NCBI GenBank assembly: GCA_023396415.1
Contig: JAEWWJ010000044.1
Coordinates: 1 to 5,468, forward strand
Length of the DNA stretch: 5,468 bases
Reading direction: 5' to 3'
Source: Bacteroidota bacterium
GTDB lineage: Bacteria; Bacteroidota; Bacteroidia; Bacteroidales; F082
Both the position numbers and the translations under genes were made by a program. Position 1 is the stretch's first letter, and each line of letters starts with the position of its first letter. Under the pieces are notes generated by a model that was given only the letters and a program-made list of their open reading frames with translations, did no database searches and was not told the origin of the DNA. Shown here piece by piece: positions 1-5,468 of the stretch.

Positions 1-1611
1 GTAGATGTGGGTATCAACACCCGCGACCTCAATTTCATTACCCTGGTGCTTATCGCACAACTGGTATTGTTTTTCAGCCAAACAGCCATTGAGTTTATTC
101 GCAGCTGGATATTGCTGCACATCAGCACGCGCATCAATATATCACTCATCAGCGATTTCCTGATTAAGCTGATGAAGTTGCCACTGGGTTTTTTCGATAG
201 CAAAATGATTGGCGATCTGATGCAACGCATTGGCGACCACAGCCGTATCGAGAGCTTTTTAACCACTTCGTCGCTGCAGATTGTGTTTGCTGCCGTCAAC
301 CTGTTAGTTTTTGCAGTGGTGCTGGGCATTTACAGCATTGGTATTTTAATGGTGTTTTTAGCAGGCAGCTTACTCTATACCTTGTGGGTCATCTTGTTTA
401 TGAAAAAACGCCGTGAGCTCGATTTTAAACGCTTTGCACAGATGGCCGGCAACCAGAGCAACCTCATACAGATGATCACCGGGATGCAGGAAATCAAGCT
501 TAACAACAGCGAAAAGCAAAAACGCTGGGAATGGGAAAAGATACAGGCCAGGCTGTTTCGCGTCAACCTGAAAAGCCTTGCCCTGAACCAGTATCAGCAG
601 GCCGGGGCAACATTCTTTAACCAAACCAAAAACATCCTGATCAGCTTTATGGCAGCCTATGCCGTGGTGCAGGGCGAGATGACGCTGGGTATGATGATGG
701 CTGTGCAATACATCATTGGCATGATGAACGCGCCTGTGGATCAAATGATTGGATTTATCCGCTCGGCACAGGATGCCAAAATAAGCCTGGAACGTCTGGG
801 CGAAGTACACTTACGTGATGATGAAGAACCGCTTAGTGAGCAAAATTTAAAAATCCATGAACTTGATACAGATCAATCTATTGAACTATCAGAACTATCC
901 TATCAATACGATGGCCCACGCTCACCGCTGGTGCTTGATAAGGTAAATTTGGTTATCCCACAAAATAAGGTTACCGCCATTGTTGGCACTTCAGGCAGTG
1001 GCAAAACCACTTTGCTCAAGCTGTTGTTAGGCTTTTACAAGCCTGTTGAAGGTGAGATCAGGGTTGGGCCCTTCAGGCTCGATAACCTTTCATCGTCCAT
1101 GTGGCGTTCCAAAGTAGGTGCAGTGATGCAGGAAGGCTATATCTTTTCGGATACCATCGCCGGAAACATCAGCATCAGCGAGGAACAACTCAATATGTCA
1201 AAACTGCTGCACGCTTCACGCGTGGCCAATATTCTGGAGCATATCGAAACACTACCACTTGGCTTTAATACCATGATTGGCCAGGAAGGTGTTGGACTTA
1301 GTCAAGGACAAAAACAACGCATATTAATTGCCAGGGCAGTTTATAAAGACCCTCAATTTATTTTTTTTGATGAAGCTACTAATGCGCTGGATGCCAACAA
1401 CGAAAAAGTGATCATGGAAAATCTGAATGAATTTTTTAAAGGACGAACTGTTGTTGTGGTTGCCCACAGGCTAAGTACCGTTAAAAATGCAGATCAGATT
1501 GTAGTGCTTGAAAAAGGTAGTATCATCGAACAAGGCACGCACCATGAATTGACAAAACTTAAGGGAAGTTATTACAAACTGGTCAAAAATCAATTAGAAC
1601 TTGGAAACTAA
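1..1611 (+). CDS. Peptide/bacteriocin-type ABC exporter, ATPase and membrane domains (5' partial)
   Basis: This is the inner-membrane motor of a type I secretion system, which uses ATP to export a peptide or protein. The frame is open from base 1, so the start lies outside the window. About 536 residues remain. Family members that carry an N-terminal C39 peptidase domain are about 730 residues, so that domain and the first membrane helix are probably missing here. Numbering residues from the GTG at base 7, hydrophobic helices lie near 9-30, 92-132 and 209-240. The ATPase domain follows from about 290: Walker A GTSGSGKTT (327-335), Q-loop Gln375, signature LSQGQ (431-435), Walker B FIFFDE (451-456, catalytic Glu456) and H-loop His487. 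All catalytic residues are present, so the ATPase looks active. The signature has Gln instead of the usual second Gly, which I do not regard as damage. The gene is followed by an HlyD-type partner. The C39 domain, and hence double-glycine leader cleavage, is inferred from family resemblance. Confidence 0.93.
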   Translation, partial: VDVGINTRDLNFITLVLIAQLVLFFSQTAIEFIRSWILLHISTRINISLISDFLIKLMKLPLGFFDSKMIGDLMQRIGDHSRIESFLTTSSLQIVFAAVNLLVFAVVLGIYSIGILMVFLAGSLLYTLWVILFMKKRRELDFKRFAQMAGNQSNLIQMITGMQEIKLNNSEKQKRWEWEKIQARLFRVNLKSLALNQYQQAGATFFNQTKNILISFMAAYAVVQGEMTLGMMMAVQYIIGMMNAPVDQMIGFIRSAQDAKISLERLGEVHLRDDEEPLSEQNLKIHELDTDQSIELSELSYQYDGPRSPLVLDKVNLVIPQNKVTAIVGTSGSGKTTLLKLLLGFYKPVEGEIRVGPFRLDNLSSSMWRSKVGAVMQEGYIFSDTIAGNISISEEQLNMSKLLHASRVANILEHIETLPLGFNTMIGQEGVGLSQGQKQRILIARAVYKDPQFIFFDEATNALDANNEKVIMENLNEFFKGRTVVVVAHRLSTVKNADQIVVLEKGSIIEQGTHHELTKLKGSYYKLVKNQLELGN

Positions 1612-1630
1612 ACAATAAGCATTAGATTTG
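1601..1630 (+). promoter_or_regulatory. Candidate Bacteroidota-type promoter for the HlyD gene
   Basis: TTG at 1601-1603, a 19-base spacer and TAGATTTG at 1623-1630 match the Bacteroidota sigma-factor consensus (a TTG-type -33 element and a TAnnTTTG -7 element). The upstream element lies in the last codons of the ABC gene. Transcription would start near 1637, leaving a leader of about 50 bases before the ATG at 1687. Such short, degenerate motifs arise by chance in AT-rich DNA, so read-through from the ABC gene is just as plausible. Confidence 0.4.
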
Positions 1631-1686
1631 AAAAAAATGAACGAAAATTCATAAGCGTTAATAAATAGTTAAAAATAGTATATTCC

Positions 1687-2985
1687 ATGCCAACAAATCT
1701 GCCAGACATACGCACAGGCGAAATTGACGAGATACTGGGCAAAACCCCGGGAAGTATTGTGAGCTGGGGTATCACGGTATTTTTTGTCATTATTGCGCTA
1801 TTTATAACAGCGAGTTGGTTTTTTAAATATCCTGATGTAATTCATGCAAGTATTGAGATTACCGGAAATCTGCCACCGGCTGATATAAAGGCCAGAACAA
1901 GTGGAAAGATTGATACTTTTTTTGTAATAAATAATCAGAAAGTACATGAAGATCAAGTTCTTGGGCTGGTAGAAAACCCTGCCGACTATTCGGAAATTGT
2001 AATTCTAAAAACACATTTGAACACACGAATTAGTCAATGGCAAGCAAACGAAATCTTGAATGAATGGAACATTCCTATTAGCGTAGGTAAGTTGGGTGAG
2101 CTTCAGGTTTATTATTCAGCATTTACATCGGCACAACATGCCTATCAAAGTTATAAGGAAATAGACTATTACAAAAACAAAATAAATACAACACAGCTCC
2201 AATTAATTGACTACCGCACATTGTATAACTTTACTAATGAGCAACTTAACACCTTAAAAAGTGATTTTGAATTAGCCTCTAAAGACTATAAACGCTATAT
2301 AAAACTATTTGATGACCGGGTGATTCCGGAGCAGGAACTTGAGAAGGCCCAAAGCCAGTACCTTAGCAGAAAAATGGCCTTTGAGAGTATCAGAACAAAC
2401 ATGACTAATATTCAAATACAAATCAGTCAAATGCAAAGTACTATTGCTGAGTATGAAATGCTGGACAAACAGCAACACGAAAGTTTGTATTCAGCACTTG
2501 TTGAAGCCGGCAATAATCTAAAGGCGCAATTGGAAATCTGGGAGCAAAAATATGTGCTAAAAACACCTCAGGCCGGCAAATGTATTTTTACTAAGTATTG
2601 GGCAAAAAATCAGAACCTGAATGTTAATGAAACGGTTTTTACCATATTACCCGATTCGCATGGAGAGCTAAAAGGAATGCTACTGCTACCGGCCGAAGGA
2701 GCCGGCAAAGTTGAACCGGGTCAAAAAGTAAATATCAGATTGGATAATTATCCTTATATGGAATATGGCATGCTCGAAGGAGTAATCTCGCATATTTCTG
2801 AAATACCTGACGAGGGAGTTTACTATGCAACAGTAAATTTTCCGGCAGGTTTAACAACCAGCTATGGTAAATCCTTTGTTTTCAAGCAACGCCTAAAAGG
2901 GACTGCTGAGATAATCACAAACGATATTCGTTTGTTTCATAGGGTATTACAACCACTAAAGCATATTCTTTTCGAAAAGACCTGA
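1687..2985 (+). CDS. HlyD-family membrane fusion (adaptor) protein of a type I secretion system
   Basis: This periplasmic adaptor would link the ABC exporter in the inner membrane to an outer-membrane channel. It has 432 residues, a normal length for the family. The order of parts is typical: a short cytoplasmic N-terminus starting MPTNLPDIRTGEIDEILGK, one membrane helix at about 26-46, a first lipoyl half-motif at about 62-97 (KARTSGKIDTFFV region), a long helical coiled-coil hairpin at about 145-285, the second lipoyl half at about 286-320, and a beta-barrel domain from about 325 to the end. The ATG at 1687 is secure: an in-frame stop (TAG at 1666) lies just upstream with no other start between. 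There is no Shine-Dalgarno sequence, only A/T-rich DNA, as usual in this phylum. It lies 75 bases behind the ABC gene on the same strand. No outer-membrane channel gene follows, so a TolC-like partner must be encoded elsewhere. The substrate is unknown. Confidence 0.92.
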   Translation: MPTNLPDIRTGEIDEILGKTPGSIVSWGITVFFVIIALFITASWFFKYPDVIHASIEITGNLPPADIKARTSGKIDTFFVINNQKVHEDQVLGLVENPADYSEIVILKTHLNTRISQWQANEILNEWNIPISVGKLGELQVYYSAFTSAQHAYQSYKEIDYYKNKINTTQLQLIDYRTLYNFTNEQLNTLKSDFELASKDYKRYIKLFDDRVIPEQELEKAQSQYLSRKMAFESIRTNMTNIQIQISQMQSTIAEYEMLDKQQHESLYSALVEAGNNLKAQLEIWEQKYVLKTPQAGKCIFTKYWAKNQNLNVNETVFTILPDSHGELKGMLLLPAEGAGKVEPGQKVNIRLDNYPYMEYGMLEGVISHISEIPDEGVYYATVNFPAGLTTSYGKSFVFKQRLKGTAEIITNDIRLFHRVLQPLKHILFEKT

Positions 2986-3208
2986 AATTGAGCGAGTACA
3001 ATTGCTATGGAACCCTATTGAACATTGTATCCACCTTTTCTAATTTTTCTTCTCAGATTTCATTTTATAAAACCCCTTAAATCTTGAAACTTCCGTCAGC
3101 CAACAACATCATTCAATATGGATTGCTTCACAGATACGCATTAGTCACCTGTCATCAGCTCTTGTAAACCCATGAAAAGCCCTTGCGAGGTTTTCTCCCA
3201 AACGTGCA

Positions 3209-3228
3209 TGATACGGATTTGATACGGA
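3209..3228. repeat. Tandem 9-bp direct repeat TGATACGGA
   Basis: TGATACGGA occurs at 3209-3217 and again at 3220-3228, with two T bases between the copies (period 11, about one helical turn). The repeat is directly visible. Its function is unknown; paired protein-binding sites are one possibility and chance is another. Confidence 0.6.
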
Positions 3229-3287
3229 CGCTTTGCAGAGCAAAAAGCCATCATTGTGTTGCTTTAAGAAAAGCCAATGCCAATAGC

Positions 3288-3305
3288 TCTCGTCTCAAGA
3301 CGAGA
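3288..3305. repeat. Perfect 8-bp inverted repeat
   Basis: TCTCGTCT (3288-3295) and its exact reverse complement AGACGAGA (3298-3305) are separated by only CA. As RNA it would fold with the inner pairs opened to make a loop. No T-run follows on either strand, so it does not look like an intrinsic terminator. It may be part of a repeat element or a protein-binding site. Confidence 0.6.
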
Positions 3306-3449
3306 CCAAAGGCCTAACCGCCTCCAACTTCCCCTCTAATAACTACCCTTATCTTTTTACAGCGATAGATATTCGGGTGAATGATAAGTCATTAATACGC
3401 AACAATTGGTTTTACTGCGATTTCAATACAGGAGAGGAAAAGAGGTTCA

Positions 3450-4016
3450 TCACAATAATTCTTTCAATATCTTGGTTTTACACGATATATCATCAGTGAT
3501 TGCATTCACAGATATGGTTGCACCGGAAACGGCATCTATATTTTTTCCTACCGTCAATTCTTTACTTCCATCAAAACCGACAAACTGTTTCAACCAGCCT
3601 TTGGCTGTAATTTCTTGTCCGTGAGTGGCTTGATAATTAAAAACCTTTACATATTGAACCCTAAGGCTTTTGTCGAACAGCATGAAGTAATCAAAATATT
3701 CAGAACTCAAATCCTGGGATAAGTAGTTTGAAATGGAGCAGCCGCCGGCACGACAGCTGTTCACACGGCCAACATAAATGTACTTATAATTAGAGGTATT
3801 TTCTGTTTCAATTTCAAAATACTTACCATCGTTTGGCAGAATTGATGATGTTGAATTTGATATTACTACCTCTTTCAGTGTTTTTAAATCTTGAATTTCT
3901 GCTTTGTGTAAAACCTTGACCAATGTTTTATGGTTATAATCAATATCTGTTTGTGAATAAGCAAATATTGCTATTATCACAAACATCAACGACGAAATTA
4001 TCCTTTTCAAATTCAT
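3450..4016 (-). CDS. Exported FMN-binding-domain (FMN_bind) protein, predicted covalently flavinylated
   Basis: This is a 188-residue exported protein carrying one FMN_bind domain, the fold found in RnfG, NqrC and NosR. Residues 1-21 form a signal peptide (basic MNLKR, hydrophobic core, likely cleavage at AYS|QTD); there is no lipobox cysteine. The motif DAVSGAT at 161-167 fits the ApbE flavinylation pattern Dxx(S/T)GA(T/S), making Thr167 the predicted site of phosphoester-linked FMN. The segment GWLKQFVGFDG (140-150) and VGKNI before the motif also fit the family. A cysteine pair, CRAGGC at 88-93, may form a disulfide or a redox centre. A third cysteine is at 179. It is the second gene of an operon, starting 10 bases after the stop of the beta-barrel gene. 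The leader is A-rich (AAAAAAG before ATG). Electron partners are unknown. The family call is strong; a role in envelope electron transfer is inferred. Confidence 0.88.
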   Translation of the reverse strand: MNLKRIISSLMFVIIAIFAYSQTDIDYNHKTLVKVLHKAEIQDLKTLKEVVISNSTSSILPNDGKYFEIETENTSNYKYIYVGRVNSCRAGGCSISNYLSQDLSSEYFDYFMLFDKSLRVQYVKVFNYQATHGQEITAKGWLKQFVGFDGSKELTVGKNIDAVSGATISVNAITDDISCKTKILKELL

Positions 4017-4026
4017 CTTTTTTGAT

Positions 4027-5232
4027 TTAAAACATTACGCCGACACCCATGTTCAGGGTTTTAGCAAATTTATTGTCGTTGCCTGTTTTTATAAATTGCA
4101 TATCTGCTTTGGCAACTGCTCCTTTGGTCAGGACTAGGGTAAACCCTGTAATTATGGCTTCTTTTCGGTAAGCGATATTTTTAGAAATATTATTTTCGAC
4201 ACTATGGTGAGTGTTCAAAAATTCATAGCGCACGAATGGAATGAGTTCTTTTTGGGTTTTCAGTGACCGAAAAACATTGTATCCAAGCTCAGCGTAGTAT
4301 CCAATCATAGCGCTGCCTACATCGTTTAGCGTTCCATCGGTCTGGGCAGTGAAAACGTTGTATTGCTCTGAATTAGAAAGTTTTGAATAATAGAATTGAC
4401 CACGTAATTGGAGTCCCTTAAAGTTATATCGGCTATCCAAACCAAGCATTGCTACACCAACAACCGAGGAGTCGGCAATTGCGAGAGCAATCTCATCATT
4501 TTTCGCTATACCATCGTATAAAGTACTTTGGGTTTTCCCAAAATAGCCTGAAAGTCCGATATTGAGACCCCGCAAACCATAATACTCGATTTTAGCAGAA
4601 AAGTTGGGTGAGCTAATATATGATTCTGCGCCTTTTTGGCGGCCTTTCCGCAGACCATTTTTACCACTTATAAGCGCTGCGTCATCATAGCCGTTAAATC
4701 CATTCATTACATAAGCCTGATATTTGAGCGAAGCAGGGAGGAAATTCCCCGTTACACCAAAACCAATTTCACGCCAGGTGGTCGGGGCAATATAATTGTC
4801 TATTAGCGGACGTTCGACCCCGTTAAAGGTAGTGGGTTCGTGGTATTCGTTAATTATGCCCATTGGCACGAGTATCAAGCCGCCTCTGAAACTCACGTTA
4901 TTGTTGAGTTTGTATTGCAAAAAGGCTTGCTCAACGTAAACCTCCTTTACATGCTCAAATTCCAATTCTGTTACGAACTGTATTTTCTCATTGAAATTAT
5001 ATCCAAACAGCATCACCATTCGGTGCACATCCAAAGCGCCATTCATGCGCAAGTCGCTGTTTAAAGGCTGATTGTAATGTATTTCGCCGTATCCGCCAAC
5101 TACTAATTTGCTGTCGTTCAACAACAAATTATCCGCTGTGTTCATGTAATAGTTTGAGGCGGTGTCTGAATTTTGTGCGAAACTTAAAGCGTTCACCAAA
5201 GTAAATATTAATAGGAATATATTTTTTTTCAT
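4027..5232 (-). CDS. Outer-membrane beta-barrel protein (porin-like)
   Basis: This is a 401-residue predicted outer-membrane channel. A signal peptide covers about residues 1-19 (MKKNIFLLIFTLVNALSFA, then Q20, a common cleavage context in this phylum). The mature part alternates polar and aromatic or hydrophobic residues in many short strands, beginning with LVVGGYGEIHYNQ (43-55) and ending in LNMGVGVMF. A terminal Phe after an amphipathic strand is the usual outer-membrane assembly signal. Strand-turn patterns such as NEKIQFVTELEFEH and YVEQAFLQYKL resemble phosphate-selective porin (OprO/OprP-like) proteins common in Bacteroidota. The substrate cannot be read from the sequence. The ATG is well placed because an in-frame TAA lies four codons upstream (5242-5244 region). 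It is the first gene of the operon, and the downstream FMN-binding gene is spaced for co-transcription, suggesting a shared envelope function. Confidence 0.85.
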   Translation of the reverse strand: MKKNIFLLIFTLVNALSFAQNSDTASNYYMNTADNLLLNDSKLVVGGYGEIHYNQPLNSDLRMNGALDVHRMVMLFGYNFNEKIQFVTELEFEHVKEVYVEQAFLQYKLNNNVSFRGGLILVPMGIINEYHEPTTFNGVERPLIDNYIAPTTWREIGFGVTGNFLPASLKYQAYVMNGFNGYDDAALISGKNGLRKGRQKGAESYISSPNFSAKIEYYGLRGLNIGLSGYFGKTQSTLYDGIAKNDEIALAIADSSVVGVAMLGLDSRYNFKGLQLRGQFYYSKLSNSEQYNVFTAQTDGTLNDVGSAMIGYYAELGYNVFRSLKTQKELIPFVRYEFLNTHHSVENNISKNIAYRKEAIITGFTLVLTKGAVAKADMQFIKTGNDNKFAKTLNMGVGVMF

Positions 5233-5233
5233 G

Positions 5234-5357
5234 CCAAATTATGCTTTCTATGTAAAATTATGACAGCAAAACTATCATGAATCAAAATAGCGGATACTCC
5301 CTAAATGTAGTGATTTTCAAATCAAGGAATTGGTAATGACATGAACCCAAATTATGC
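5234..5357. repeat. Two identical 11-bp direct repeats around the porin promoter
   Basis: CCAAATTATGC occurs at 5234-5244 and at 5347-5357 (GCATAATTTGG when read with the operon). The proximal copy ends one base short of the porin start codon; the distal copy is 113 bases farther upstream, and the candidate promoter lies between them. The arrangement could be a pair of regulator sites, but the repeat is AT-rich and short enough for coincidence. Confidence 0.45.
5267..5274 (-). promoter_or_regulatory. Candidate -7 box for the porin/FMN operon
   Basis: On the - strand the bases read TAGTTTTG, a full match to the Bacteroidota -7 consensus TAnnTTTG. It lies 34 bases upstream of the porin ATG, which would give a leader of roughly 25-30 bases. 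No TTG-type -33 element is found at the expected distance, so promoter strength or the need for an activator is uncertain. Confidence 0.4.
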
Positions 5358-5372
5358 AATTGATTGAACAAA

Positions 5373-5395
5373 GCCATTTTAATGTATTAAAAGGC
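5373..5395. repeat. AT-rich inverted repeat with GCC/GGC base, possible terminator or operator
   Basis: TTTTAAT (5377-5383) and ATTAAAA (5386-5392) are perfect inverted copies around GT, extended outward by GCC (5373-5375) and GGC (5393-5395) with one unpaired A at 5376. On the - strand TTTGTT follows, which would suit a weak terminator for a gene entering from the right edge. A second small inverted repeat (TTTTA/TAAAA, 5400-5412) lies beside it. No gene is visible at 5396-5468 to confirm a terminator role; an operator upstream of the porin promoter is an alternative. Confidence 0.3.
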
Positions 5396-5468
5396 AGTAT
5401 TTTAGCTTAAAAATTGAATACACCTTGAGAGTGAAACACAATTTGCCATACATATACACAGACAAAGA

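Larger units (their letters stand above)
2986..3449. other. Convergent intergenic region with an unexplained GC-richer block
   Basis: No convincing gene is present in these 464 bases between the HlyD gene (+) and the FMN-binding gene (-). The first part is AT-rich (about 32% GC at 3001-3060). A block at roughly 3121-3345 is richer (about 43-52% GC by 60-base line). On the - strand all three frames are open over about 3158-3250. The only one with an ATG is a 37-codon frame (3254 down to 3141, starting MMAFCSAKRP and ending LQELMTGD); another is open from 3294 down to 3145 without an ATG. Neither has a visible ribosome-binding context, and I do not call them genes. The block also holds an 8-bp inverted repeat, a tandem 9-mer and a weak hairpin (3174-3195, GAAAA/TTTTC outer stem). 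I see no clear terminator for either flanking gene. Confidence 0.6.

Noticed and set aside
370..810. Long - strand open frame (146 codons) opposite the ABC gene
   Set aside because: It lies entirely inside a well-supported ABC exporter reading frame; the His/Cys-rich translation resembles no family and is typical of antisense frames in moderately GC-rich coding DNA.
1297..1311. Altered ABC signature LSQGQ instead of LSGGQ
   Set aside because: Variation at this position is tolerated in peptide exporters, and all other catalytic motifs are intact, so it is not evidence of inactivation.
1608..1790. - strand open frame of 60 codons across the ABC/HlyD junction
   Set aside because: It is antisense to the conserved HlyD N-terminus and membrane helix, with no recognisable product.
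3174..3195. Hairpin GAAAA...TTTTC as an intrinsic terminator for the HlyD gene
   Set aside because: The GC part is only two pairs with a mismatch, the T-run is just four bases, and it is about 190 bases from the stop codon.
3406..3624. + strand open frame of 72 codons
   Set aside because: It overlaps the 3' half of the FMN-binding gene antisense, covering the conserved SGAT region, and its own product resembles nothing.
3021..4285. 13-bp direct repeat AACATTGTATCCA at 3021-3033 and 4273-4285
   Set aside because: One copy is in coding sequence and the other in the intergenic region; a single shared 13-mer in 5.4 kb of AT-rich DNA is not far from chance, and the flanks do not match.
4840..5064. 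+ strand open frame of 74 codons
   Set aside because: It is antisense to the beta-barrel gene, whose signal peptide and C-terminal Phe strongly support the other strand.
5396..5468. Possible end of another gene entering from the right edge on the - strand
   Set aside because: The three - strand frames from the edge each stop within about 30 codons and give no recognisable sequence.

Overview
The window looks like chromosomal DNA from a member of the Bacteroidota (Bacteroidales- or Flavobacteriia-like). The coding starts lack Shine-Dalgarno sequences and have A/T-rich leaders. TAnnTTTG-type -7 promoter boxes sit upstream of two genes. All four proteins belong to families that look typical of this phylum. 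The organism cannot be named more precisely from this sequence.

Left half, + strand: a type I secretion pair. Bases 1-1611 hold the C-terminal part of a bacteriocin/peptide-type ABC exporter (membrane domain plus ATPase), cut by the left window edge. After 75 bases comes a complete HlyD-type membrane fusion protein (1687-2985). Together they would form the inner-membrane and periplasmic parts of an exporter. The exported substrate and the outer-membrane channel are not in the window. A good TTG-N19-TAGATTTG promoter candidate overlaps the end of the ABC gene, so the HlyD gene may also be transcribed separately.

Middle, 2986-3449: a non-coding stretch between convergent genes. Roughly 3121-3345 is more GC-rich than the bases before it. 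It carries a perfect 8-bp inverted repeat, a 9-bp tandem repeat and three overlapping short open frames on the - strand. I cannot identify it; a decayed or structured repeat element is possible.

Right half, - strand: a two-gene operon. An outer-membrane beta-barrel protein (4027-5232) is followed 10 bases later by an exported FMN-binding-domain protein (3450-4016) with a perfect flavinylation motif (DAVSGAT). This suggests a small cell-envelope redox or transport module. Its promoter region (5233-5468) has a TAGTTTTG box, two identical 11-bp direct repeats and an AT-rich hairpin. No ApbE flavin transferase gene is visible.

I found no mobile element, CRISPR array, tRNA or rRNA, and no system that I can call new with confidence. 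The most interesting items are the flavoprotein/porin pair and the unexplained intergenic block.
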